Origin: Streptomyces sp. WM6378
Lineage (GTDB): Bacteria; Actinomycetota; Actinomycetes; Streptomycetales; Streptomycetaceae
Reading direction: 5' to 3'
Assembly (NCBI RefSeq): GCF_001279695.1
Contig: NZ_LGDD01000357.1
Span: 1 to 39,285 of the forward strand
Length of the DNA stretch: 39,285 nucleotides
Shown: one piece after another, positions 23,404-30,856 of the stretch
How positions within the stretch are numbered: position 1 is the stretch's first letter
How the letters are laid out: each line of letters opens with the position of its first letter
Program-made: the position numbers and the translations under genes
The notes under the pieces: generated by a model
The model's database searches: none
Seen by the model: only the letters and a program-made list of their open reading frames with translations
Told to the model about the DNA's origin: nothing

Positions 23404-25023
23404 ATGCCGATCGCGCGCAGATCAGTACTGACCGGTTCGACGGCGGCCGCGGCCGCCACCGCTCTCGGCGCCGCGGGGCGCGCCGAAGCCGCCGGCCAGT
23501 CGGAGCCCGCACCGCTCCCCTTGCTTCAGCGCACTCCGGGCCGCATCGGCTCGCCCGGCGTGGCCGGACTGCACCTCCAGTTCGGCGCGGACCCCGCCAC
23601 CGAGATGACCGTGTCCTGGATCAGCCCCCAGTCCGTGCGCCGCCCGCACGTGCGCCTCGGCTCCCCCGACGCCGGCACCGGCCGGGTGGTCGATGCCGAG
23701 ACCCGCACGTACCGCGACGGGCTCTCCCACGAAGAGGTGTACGTCCACCACGCCCGCCTCACCCGGCTGCGGCCGGGCACCACCTACCTGTATGCGGCCG
23801 GGCACGACGGCGCCGCACCGGAGACCGGGTCGTTCACGACGGCACCGCGCGGGCGCACCGCATTCACCTTCACCAGCTTCGGCGACCAAGGCGCGCCCAA
23901 TCTGCGCCGGGCCGTCAAGTGGCCGACGGGCGGGGCCCCTTCGCCCTCGGGACGCTTCCCGCTCTACACCAGCAGTCAGGCCGGCACCGCGGCCTCCGCC
24001 GACATCGTGGCCGCGGTGGAACGGGTCGAGCCACTGTTCAACCTGGTCAACGGCGACCTGTGCTACGCCTCCGCGGCCGGCGTCTTCGGCCAGAACCGCG
24101 TGGCGACATGGGCGGACTGGTTCATCGGCAACAGCCGCTCGACGCGGCTGCGTCCGTGGATGCCCTGCGTCGGCAACGGCGAGAACGAGCGGGGCAACGG
24201 CCCCCTGGGGGTAACCGGTTACCAGACCTACTTCACGCTGCCCGGCTCGACGGCCTCCGCCGAGCCGGAGACCGAGGGCCTGTGGTACGGCTTCACGGTC
24301 GGCGCGGTCCGGTTCCTCAGCCTGGCCAACGACGACGTGGCGATCCAGGACTCCGGCGACACGTATGTGCGGGGGTACTCGGGCGGGGCTCAACTGCGTT
24401 GGCTGGAACGGGAGTTGAGGGCGGCACGCGCGGACGCCGGCATCGACTGGATCGTCGTCTTCATGCACCATCCGATGATCTCCAGCAGCCGCAGCGGAAG
24501 CGGCAGTGACCTCGGGATCCGGGAGGCGTGGGGCCCGCTCTTCGACGCCTACGGGGTCGACCTGGTACTCAGCGGCCACGAGCACTACTACGAACGCTCG
24601 CTGCCCGTGCGCGGCACCCTGCCCAACGAGGCCCGCACCCCGGTCCCGGTCTCCACGAGCACCGATGTGGCGGACACCGCCAAGGGGACCGTCCACATGA
24701 TCATCGGGAACGGCGGCAACTTCGCGACCACCCAGGACGACCTGTTCGAGGAGCCCAAGGGGCGCGTCGTGGTCGATCTGAGCAAGGAGACCGAGGGCCG
24801 CCACCGCAAGCCTGTCTTCATCACCGAGGACGCTCCCTGGCGCGCCGTCCAGGACCGTGTCCACACCCACGGTCTCGCCGCCTTCGATGTCGACCCGGGA
24901 GACACCCGCACCGGCCGTACCCGTATGCGGGTCACGTACTACACCTTCGACGGCCCCTACGGAGACCTGACCCCCGTGGACACCTTCACCCTGGAACGAC
25001 CCCGCGGGGACGTCCGACGCTGA
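23404..25023 (+). CDS. Tat-exported purple acid phosphatase-like metallophosphoesterase
   Basis: 539 residues from the ATG at 23,404 (MPIARRSVLTGSTAAAAATA), a twin-arginine signal with cleavage near AGRAEA. A fibronectin/PAP N-terminal domain (LHLQFGADPATEMTVSWISP, TRLRPGTTYLYAAGHDG) precedes the metallophosphoesterase domain: FTSFGDQGAP, VNGDLCYA, CVGNGENERG, VVFMHHPMI and LVLSGHEHYYERS. These are the metal-ligand blocks of PAPs, with GDQG in place of the commoner GDxG/GDxGQ. It likely releases phosphate from esters outside the cell. The last codons (GDVRR) are echoed in a 22-bp direct repeat just after the stop (25,003-25,024 and 25,029-25,050). Confidence 0.9.
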   Translation: MPIARRSVLTGSTAAAAATALGAAGRAEAAGQSEPAPLPLLQRTPGRIGSPGVAGLHLQFGADPATEMTVSWISPQSVRRPHVRLGSPDAGTGRVVDAETRTYRDGLSHEEVYVHHARLTRLRPGTTYLYAAGHDGAAPETGSFTTAPRGRTAFTFTSFGDQGAPNLRRAVKWPTGGAPSPSGRFPLYTSSQAGTAASADIVAAVERVEPLFNLVNGDLCYASAAGVFGQNRVATWADWFIGNSRSTRLRPWMPCVGNGENERGNGPLGVTGYQTYFTLPGSTASAEPETEGLWYGFTVGAVRFLSLANDDVAIQDSGDTYVRGYSGGAQLRWLERELRAARADAGIDWIVVFMHHPMISSSRSGSGSDLGIREAWGPLFDAYGVDLVLSGHEHYYERSLPVRGTLPNEARTPVPVSTSTDVADTAKGTVHMIIGNGGNFATTQDDLFEEPKGRVVVDLSKETEGRHRKPVFITEDAPWRAVQDRVHTHGLAAFDVDPGDTRTGRTRMRVTYYTFDGPYGDLTPVDTFTLERPRGDVRR

Positions 25024-25178
25024 GTCCACGCGGGGACGTTCGACGCCGAGCGAACGAGGGGTCCGGGCCGCGACCGGGAGACGCGGCCCGGGGCGGGCGG
25101 CGGGCGGCCGTCGTCCGCCCCACGCATCGTCGCGCGGCATCGACCGGGACCCGTCCACCGCGCTCCAGGAATGCAAGG

Positions 25179-25223
25179 AAATCCCTGGCCGCCTGGGCGA
25201 ATTGCCCCGGGTCCCAGGGATTT
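25179..25223. promoter_or_regulatory. Nested hairpin in the gene-free stretch before the flavohemoglobin
   Basis: AAATCCCTGG (25,179-25,188) pairs perfectly with CCAGGGATTT (25,214-25,223). The loop contains a second stem, GGGC-GAATT-GCCC. The gene-free interval is 25,024-25,665. It also holds a plausible promoter (TTGCGG near 25,331, TATGGT near 25,353) overlapping TGGTCTAGTCC (25,355-25,365), which resembles one side of a DasR site but matches only partly. Confidence 0.45.
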
Positions 25224-25665
25224 GCCCGCGCACTGCTTTGTATTCCCGTCCTGCCATGGGGCCGAATATGGGACATGTGCGACCCGGTTCGATTTCTGCA
25301 TGCCTGAGTGGAGTGTCCGCGCACCAGGGGTTGCGGTTTCAACTGCTGCCGGTATGGTCTAGTCCGACTCAGAGGAATGACCAACTCCGCAGTCCCGAAA
25401 GAAAGGTGGGGAAGCCCACGAATCGTGCGGCAGGGTGCCGCGAAGCCGGATTTCCCGGCCGTGTGCCGACACGGTGAGCCCTGTCGGCAGGCCTGGAACG
25501 GGAGCCCGACACCCACCACCTGACGTAGCTTTTGTCCACTTTGGGAGATTTTGCTGGCGCGGCGAAGGCTGTTCCAGAATTCAAAGACAGCTCAAGGCAA
25601 TTCCGAATTCCTTCCGCATCACGGAATGCGAAGACGACCGAAAGACGTGCGAGGCGAGGCAGATC

Positions 25666-27324
25666 ATGGACGCTCCCACGACGACGGGCGACAACGGCTC
25701 TTCCGGCGGCAGCAATGGTGAGCGGGGTTGGTTCACCCCGCCGAACAAGTCCTCTGCCAGTCCCAGCGGGTTGCGGCAGGATGAACGCGATGGTGATGCG
25801 GGCAGTACCGTTCATGTCGATACGCAGAACGGCAAACCCCGCAGCGTGCCGAATCCCGTTCGCCCGGTCGGGAACGCGGCAGAGCGAATACGCAGACCGG
25901 CGCCGCCCGAGCCGGCTCCCCCTTCCCGCCGCGAAGACGGCCCGAGGCACGGAGGGAACCACGCTCCCGCTCGGGATGGGGCGACGGCCGACGAAGCCGG
26001 GCCCCCGCCCAACGAGGCCGAGCCCACGGACGCGAGCTCGGACCCCGCTTCCGGCAGCTGGCCCGCCGCGGCGCTTCACCACACACCTTCACTGGCCGCG
26101 TCGGACTCACCGGAGCCCGACCCCGAAGCCGACCCCGAAGTCGGCGCCCAAGCCGGGCCCGAAGCCGACACCGTCCCAAGGGCGGCCTCCCCCACCGCCG
26201 TCCTCATCCGGCGCACCATGGCGGAGATCGAGCCGGTGGCCGACAAGGTCACGTCGTACTTCTACGCGCTGCTCTTCGTCCGGCACCCCGATCTGCGCGC
26301 CCTCTTCCCCGTCGCCATGGACACCCAGCGCGACCGCCTCTTCAAGGCCCTGCTGACGGCGGCCGAGCACGTCGACGACGCGGACACCCTCGGCGACTAC
26401 CTGTCCCACCTCGGCCGCGGCCACCGCAAGTACGGCACCCGGCCCGAGCACTATCCGGCCGTCGGAGAGTGCCTCATTGGCGCGCTCACCCGCTACGCAC
26501 CCGACACCTGGAACGCGGACGCCGAAGCGGCCTGGATTCAGGCCTACACCGCCATCTCGCAGATCATGATCGATGCGGCCGCCGCGGACGAGGCCCTCTC
26601 TCCCGCCTGGTGGCACGCCGAGGTCGTCTCCCACGAGCTGCGCACCCCCGACATCGCGGTCGTGACCGTACGCCCCGACCAGCCCTACCCCTTCCTCGCC
26701 GGGCAGTACACGACCCTGGAAACCCCCTGGTGGCCCCGGGTGTGGCGGCACTACTCGTTCGCGTCGGCCCCTCGCTCCGACGGCCTGCTCTCCTTCCACG
26801 TCAAGGCGGTTCCGGCCGGCTGGGTCTCCGGAGCCCTCGTGCGCCGCGCCCGCCCCGGCGATGTGATCCGCCTCGGCCCCCCGGCCGGTTCCATGACCGT
26901 GGACCACACCACTGACAACGGCCTGCTGTGCCTGGGCGGCGGCACCGGCATCGCCCCGATCAGGGCGCTGGTCGAGGACGTCGCCGAGCACGGCCGCCGT
27001 CGCCTCGTGGACGTCTTCTACGGGGCTCGCAGCGGAAGCGACCTGTACGACATCGACCCGCTGCTGACCCTGGCGCGGAGGCACCCGTGGCTGTCGGTGC
27101 GCCCGGTCGTCGCGACCGGCCCGGCGGGCGGCGAGGCGAACAGCATCAGCGGTCAACTACCGGACGCGGTAAGGCGGTACGGGCCGTGGCGGGCGTACGA
27201 CGCGTACCTGTCGGGACCGGCGGCAATGGTTCGCAGCGGGGTGGACGCGCTGGTGGGAGCCGGCATGCCGTCGAATCGCATACGGCACGACTTCATCGAA
27301 GAGCTCGTCATGGCGGGAGACTGA
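25666..27324 (+). CDS. Flavohemoglobin with long disordered N-terminal extension
   Basis: 552 residues from the ATG at 25,666, about 150 longer than normal flavohemoglobins. Residues 1-170 are Pro/Gly/Ser/acidic low-complexity, with an EPDPEADPEVGAQAGPEAD segment. The globin (about 175-315) has TyrB10 near 200 in YFYALLF, GlnE7 near 221 and proximal His253 in LGRGHRKYG. The ferredoxin-reductase module has the FAD motif RHYSFAS (361-367), GDVIRLGPPAG and the NAD(P) motif CLGGGTGIAPIRAL (422-435). It should turn NO plus O2 into nitrate with NADH, or reduce heme ligands. The downstream flavoprotein gene begins 4 bases after its stop. The extension might regulate, localise or bind a partner; I know no precedent for its role. 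Confidence 0.9.
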   Translation: MDAPTTTGDNGSSGGSNGERGWFTPPNKSSASPSGLRQDERDGDAGSTVHVDTQNGKPRSVPNPVRPVGNAAERIRRPAPPEPAPPSRREDGPRHGGNHAPARDGATADEAGPPPNEAEPTDASSDPASGSWPAAALHHTPSLAASDSPEPDPEADPEVGAQAGPEADTVPRAASPTAVLIRRTMAEIEPVADKVTSYFYALLFVRHPDLRALFPVAMDTQRDRLFKALLTAAEHVDDADTLGDYLSHLGRGHRKYGTRPEHYPAVGECLIGALTRYAPDTWNADAEAAWIQAYTAISQIMIDAAAADEALSPAWWHAEVVSHELRTPDIAVVTVRPDQPYPFLAGQYTTLETPWWPRVWRHYSFASAPRSDGLLSFHVKAVPAGWVSGALVRRARPGDVIRLGPPAGSMTVDHTTDNGLLCLGGGTGIAPIRALVEDVAEHGRRRLVDVFYGARSGSDLYDIDPLLTLARRHPWLSVRPVVATGPAGGEANSISGQLPDAVRRYGPWRAYDAYLSGPAAMVRSGVDALVGAGMPSNRIRHDFIEELVMAGD

Positions 27325-27328
27325 GGAC

Positions 27329-28030
27329 TTGGCGACAGAGATCGAACACGGCAGGCCCGCCGAGCGTGGAGGGGTGCGGTGCGGCAGCGACGGCGAGCAC
27401 CTGATGCAGCGTCACCTGGGCACCACCGAGCGGGCCGATCGCTTCTACGACGAGCAGGTCCTCGACCAACTCAACCCGCGCATGCGGGAGTTCATCGCCC
27501 GCCAGGAGATGTTCTTCCTGGCCAGCGCCGACCGCCGGGGCGAGTGCGACTCCACCTTCCGGGCCGGCCCGCCCGGCTTCGTCCGGGTCCTTGACGACCG
27601 CACCCTGATCTACCCCGAATACCGGGGCAACGGCGTCATGGCCTCCATGGGCAACATCGCGGAGAACCCCCAAGTGGGCATCCTGATGGTCGACTTCACC
27701 CGGGACCGCATCGGCCTGCACGTCAACGGCCGGGCCCGCATCCTCCTGGACGAGGAGGTCCGCGCCCACCATCCCGAAATCCCCCCGGACCCGGCCCCCG
27801 GCCGCCGCGCCCGCCTATGGGTGGAGGTAACGGTCCAGGAGGCCTACATCCACTGCGCCAAGCACATCCCCCACCTGCAGAAGGTCCCCCCAGAGCAACG
27901 CGCGGCCCGCGACTGGGGCACGGACGACTACCGCCGCAAGGGCGGAGACTTCTTCGGCGCGGCGGAACAGCGGCACTCGTCCGAGAGCGCGCGGCGGGCC
28001 GACACCGTCCCCACCTCCGAGGGGTACTGA
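27329..28030 (+). CDS. Pyridoxamine-phosphate-oxidase-like FMN split-barrel protein
   Basis: Up to 233 residues. I give the TTG at 27,329 because it lies 4 bases after the flavohemoglobin stop with GAGG just before it; a GTG at 27,374 and an ATG at 27,404 are alternatives. Core motifs: RMREFIARQEMFFLASADRRG, STFRAGPPGFVRVLDDRTLI, YRGNGVMASMGNIAENPQVG and VNGRARILLDEEV. These define the FMN-binding split barrel (PNPOx-like) group that reduces or binds diverse substrates. Coupling with flavohemoglobin suggests a nitrosative or oxidative stress role. IHCAKHIPHLQKV near the end is conserved in this subgroup. Confidence 0.82.
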   Translation: MATEIEHGRPAERGGVRCGSDGEHLMQRHLGTTERADRFYDEQVLDQLNPRMREFIARQEMFFLASADRRGECDSTFRAGPPGFVRVLDDRTLIYPEYRGNGVMASMGNIAENPQVGILMVDFTRDRIGLHVNGRARILLDEEVRAHHPEIPPDPAPGRRARLWVEVTVQEAYIHCAKHIPHLQKVPPEQRAARDWGTDDYRRKGGDFFGAAEQRHSSESARRADTVPTSEGY

Positions 28031-28079
28031 CTCGGACTCACTCGTGGCAGCCGGGGAGCAGGGGTGGTTCGGCCCCGCC

Positions 28080-28484
28080 TCAGCGGGCCCGCTTCCGGGC
28101 CTCGGACGGGGGCGGGATCATTTGGAGGGCCAGGGTGGCCGGGGGGTCGGCGAGGCCGGGGCCGCCCTGTTCCGCCCAGGTCAGGATGTCGTCGGTGGCG
28201 TCGTCGTCGAGGATCCAGCCGAGCCAGGTCGCGCGGGCGCCACGCTGGCGGGCGCGGGCCGAGGGCTGGACCACGATCACGTTGGCCTGGCCGCAGGGGC
28301 CGAGGCAGTCGGTGGTGCGGACGGCGAGCCGGCCGCCGGACTCGGCAGCCGCCGTACGCAGCCGTTCCAGCTGGCGGGCGTGGTCGGTGCCGGGATTCTT
28401 ACTGGCGTCGCCGCAGCAGCACCCTCGGCACACGACGAGCGTGCAGGGGCGTGAACCGGCCGCGGATATCGAGAACTTGGGCAT
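28080..28484 (-). CDS. Thioredoxin-like [2Fe-2S] ferredoxin domain protein
   Basis: 134 residues, ATG at 28,484. The N-terminal CTLVVCRGCCCGD and the later TTDCLGPCGQANVIVV give the C-x8-12-C...C-x3-C cysteine spacing of thioredoxin-fold [2Fe-2S] proteins (the same fold as NuoE). A basic tail ends SEARKRAR. The extra consecutive cysteines (GCCCG) are unusual. It follows the isochorismatase-like gene by 4 bases on the same strand, so they are co-transcribed. In Streptomyces such proteins are often annotated (2Fe-2S) ferredoxin or, near cobalamin genes, as CbiX-linked; no such context is present here. Electron partner unknown. Confidence 0.8.
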   Translation of the reverse strand: MPKFSISAAGSRPCTLVVCRGCCCGDASKNPGTDHARQLERLRTAAAESGGRLAVRTTDCLGPCGQANVIVVQPSARARQRGARATWLGWILDDDATDDILTWAEQGGPGLADPPATLALQMIPPPSEARKRAR

Positions 28485-28488
28485 GTGA

Positions 28489-29022
28489 TCAGCCGAACCC
28501 GATGGCGGAGGCGGTGACGACCGTGCCGAGGCGGGGGAAGTTCAGGGCGACCGCGGCCCGGTGTTCGTCCTCGGTCAGCGCGGCCATCGCGTCCTCCGCG
28601 AACAGCAGCTCATAGCCGAGGTCGGCGGCGGCGCGGGCCGTCGACTCGACGCCGAGGTTGGTGGCGATGCCGCCGAACACGAGGGTGCTGATGCCGCGTT
28701 CCGCGAGCAGTTCGTGCAGGCCCGTCCGGTGGAAGCCGCCGATGGTCCGCTTCACCACGATGAGGTCGTCCTCGGCCGCGAGGCCCGCGACGAGCTCGCT
28801 GCCGGGCGGCTGGGCGGGCACCCCGGGGCGTTCGACCCGTACGAGCACGACGGTCGCGCCCGCCGCGCGGAAGGTGTCCGCCAACTCCCTTGCCACGGCG
28901 ACCACTTGCTCACCGGAACGCGGGGCGAGCGGCAGCGCCGTGATGCGGTCCATCAGATCGACGAGGACGAGCGCGGTGCGCGCGGGGTCGAGGGTGGCGG
29001 GCTCGCCTTCGAGTGCGGTCAT
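28489..29022 (-). CDS. Isochorismatase-family protein lacking the catalytic cysteine
   Basis: 177 residues. The fold and two triad positions are visible: Asp22 in TALVLVDLMDRI and Lys91 in DLIVVKRTIGGFHRTGL. In the third block GGIATNLGVESTARAAADLGYE, Gly124 stands where nicotinamidase or carbamoylase-type members have Cys. EntB-like isochorismatases and some YecD-like proteins also lack this Cys, so hydrolysis of a vinyl ether or a non-catalytic role is possible. It starts at the ATG at 29,022 and precedes the Fe-S protein gene in one operon. Confidence 0.88.
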   Translation of the reverse strand: MTALEGEPATLDPARTALVLVDLMDRITALPLAPRSGEQVVAVARELADTFRAAGATVVLVRVERPGVPAQPPGSELVAGLAAEDDLIVVKRTIGGFHRTGLHELLAERGISTLVFGGIATNLGVESTARAAADLGYELLFAEDAMAALTEDEHRAAVALNFPRLGTVVTASAIGFG

Positions 29023-29116
29023 GGCGGCACCGTACCGGCCCTGATGATCTAGACCGTACGCCGGGGACCTCTTCAGGCCACGGGAAGGGTCGGGAGCGGG
29101 CCGGAAGGCGGGGCTC

Positions 29117-29725
29117 TTACGCCTCGTGCAAGCGGGTCAGGAGCGTCATCAGGCGGCGCGCTTCAGCCGGGGTGAGGGGGGCGAGGAGCTGTGCGTTGGC
29201 CGTTTCGGCCACGGCCGCGCAGCGTTCGAGGAGGTCCTGGCCGGTTGGGGTGACCGTGACCGCGTTCTTGCGGCGGTCCCGGGGGTCGGGCTCGCGGACG
29301 GTGAGGCCGTCGGCCTGAAGGTCGTTGAGGATGCCGACCAGGTCCTTGGGGTCGACGGCCAGCTTGCGGCCGAGGTCGGCCTGGGCGATCGGGCCGAGTT
29401 CGGACACCGCGGCCAGCACCGCGTGGTGCAGCATCTTCACGCCCTGTTCTGCGAGCGCCTCGGCAACCAGGCTCCGGCCGCGCGCCGCGACCCGGCCGAT
29501 CAGCCAGCTCGGCAGCGACTGGATGTGCTGGAGCGGCGGGAGGGCCGCCTCGGATCCGTCCGCGGCGGGCGCGGGAAGCGCAGCCCCGGCCCCTGCACCT
29601 TCGGACTCGGCGGCGTCGGGTGGCGCAAGCGCCGCCTCAAGCCCGCCGTCGTCGGGAACGCCGTCTGCCGACGCCTGGTCGAGAGCGCTCTCAGGCGTCC
29701 GAGTCCTACGAGTCATGCGGGCCAT
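29117..29725 (-). CDS. MarR-family transcriptional regulator
   Basis: 202 residues if the ATG at 29,725 is used (alternatives GTG 29,731 and ATG 29,716). The first ~70 residues are a Pro/Ala/Asp/Glu-rich extension. The MarR core runs from LPSWLIGRVAARGRSLV through VKMLHHAVLAAVSELGPIAQ, ADLGRKLAVDPKDLVGILNDLQADGL and the wing REPDPRDRRKNAVTVTPTG. It diverges from the quinone oxidoreductase at 29,821, with two identical-type operators between them. Repression of both and release by a small electrophile or phenol would be typical; that is inference. Confidence 0.9.
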   Translation of the reverse strand: MARMTRRTRTPESALDQASADGVPDDGGLEAALAPPDAAESEGAGAGAALPAPAADGSEAALPPLQHIQSLPSWLIGRVAARGRSLVAEALAEQGVKMLHHAVLAAVSELGPIAQADLGRKLAVDPKDLVGILNDLQADGLTVREPDPRDRRKNAVTVTPTGQDLLERCAAVAETANAQLLAPLTPAEARRLMTLLTRLHEA

Positions 29726-29745
29726 GTGCACACCCTAGCCCAAAA

Positions 29746-29796
29746 CATTGGGCTTCCCAACGATTCATTCTACGTCTACCGTTGGGACTCCCAATG
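29746..29796. promoter_or_regulatory. Twin MarR operators
   Basis: Two 16-bp inverted repeats, 29,746-29,761 (CATTGGGCTTCCCAAC) and 29,781-29,796 (GTTGGGACTCCCAATG), are read in opposite orientation and differ only in the two centre bases. Their centres are 35 bp apart, about 3.3 helical turns. One abuts the MarR start and the other lies 25 bases before the oxidoreductase ATG. Confidence 0.8.
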
Positions 29797-29820
29797 AATT
29801 CTCGACCCCGGGAGGGTGCC

Positions 29821-30753
29821 ATGCGTCGCGTTCGGTATGAGATCAACGGCGGTCCCGAAGTCCTGTTCGTCGAGGACGTCGCCGCACCTGAGCCCGGGCC
29901 GGGCGAACTGCTGGTCGACGTCGAGGCGATCGGGGTGACCCTGCCGGCCGTCCGCAAGGTCCGCGAGGGCAGCGAGCCGGTTCCGCTTGGCGGCGAGGTC
30001 GCCGGCACGGTGGCCGCACTCGGCGAGGGCGTCACCGGATTCGCGGTCGGCGACCGGGTGACCGGGCTCTGCTTCTCCTACGGCTATGCCGAACAGGCCG
30101 TCCTCCACACGGCGATGACCTCGCACATACCCGCTCACGCCACCTTCGTGGACGCCATCGCCCTGGTCCGCAGCGGCCTGGTGGCGCGCGGCGCCTACGA
30201 GTCGGCGCGCCCCGAGCCCGGCGAGGCGGTCCTGGTCACGGCCGCCGCGAGCGCAATCGGCACGATGGCCCTGCAGCTCGCCAGGGCGGGCGGCGCGAAG
30301 CGAGTCGTAGCCGCCGTCGGCTCGCCCGAAAAGGCTGACTTCGTAAGGGAGTTGGGGGCTGATGAGGTCGTCCTGTACGGGGACGAGTCCTGGGGCGATC
30401 CGGTCGACGTGGTGATCGACGCGGTCGGCGGCGAGCTGCTGACCCCGGCGGTGAGAGCGCTCTCACCCGGCGGACGCCTCGTCGCGTTCAGTTCGGGCGG
30501 CGGCACCATCGAGGCGTACGACCTGCTCGTGGGCGGCAAGTCGGTCATCGGCTTCCAGATGGCCGTCATCGCCCGCAACAAGCCCGCCCTGTACGCGTGT
30601 TGGCTCGACGAACTGTGGGAGCTGCACGCTGCGGGGAAGCTGCGGACCTCCGTCGCGGCCGAGCTGCCGCTCGCCGATGCGGCCCGGGCCCACGAGCTGA
30701 TCGAGTCCCGCCGCAACCTCGGGAAGGTGGTGCTGGTCACGAGGCGGGCCTGA
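29821..30753 (+). CDS. Zinc-free quinone oxidoreductase (MDR superfamily)
   Basis: 310 residues from the ATG at 29,821 behind GGGAGGGTG. MDR features: PEPGPGELLVDVEAIGV, a GGEVAGTVAALGEGVTGFAVGDRV segment, the NADPH-binding AASAIGTMALQLARAGGAKRVVAAVGSPEK, DVVIDAVGG and the C-terminal SRRNLGKVVLVTR. The zinc-site GHE and catalytic Cys of true alcohol dehydrogenases are absent, as in QOR/Tdx-type enzymes. It likely reduces quinones or enones with NADPH. Controlled by the divergent MarR protein via twin operators. A TGAGAGCGCTCTCA palindrome lies inside the gene (30,452-30,465). Confidence 0.9.
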   Translation: MRRVRYEINGGPEVLFVEDVAAPEPGPGELLVDVEAIGVTLPAVRKVREGSEPVPLGGEVAGTVAALGEGVTGFAVGDRVTGLCFSYGYAEQAVLHTAMTSHIPAHATFVDAIALVRSGLVARGAYESARPEPGEAVLVTAAASAIGTMALQLARAGGAKRVVAAVGSPEKADFVRELGADEVVLYGDESWGDPVDVVIDAVGGELLTPAVRALSPGGRLVAFSSGGGTIEAYDLLVGGKSVIGFQMAVIARNKPALYACWLDELWELHAAGKLRTSVAAELPLADAARAHELIESRRNLGKVVLVTRRA

Positions 30754-30773
30754 CGCCGAATGGGCCGCCGGGC

Positions 30774-30785
30774 GAGAGCGCTCTC
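30774..30785. promoter_or_regulatory. GAGAGCGCTCTC palindrome after the oxidoreductase gene
   Basis: A perfect 12-bp palindrome 21 bases after the stop at 30,753. The same word occurs at 19,438, 29,681 and, extended to 14 bp, at 30,452. It resembles LacI-family operators of actinobacteria. The coding copies may be codon-driven (GAG-AGC-GCT-CTC); this one is not in a gene. Confidence 0.4.
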
Positions 30786-30856
30786 ACGACTGAAGCGGGC
30801 ATCCGACAACTGACCAGCCCGAAGCAGTGGTTGACCCGGTGAACGGCACCCCCTAA

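Noticed and set aside
29102..29117. CGGAAGGCGGGGCTCT shared with 14,825-14,840
   Set aside because: A 16-bp GC-rich match in two intergenic places is probably a common Streptomyces word; no further similarity around it.
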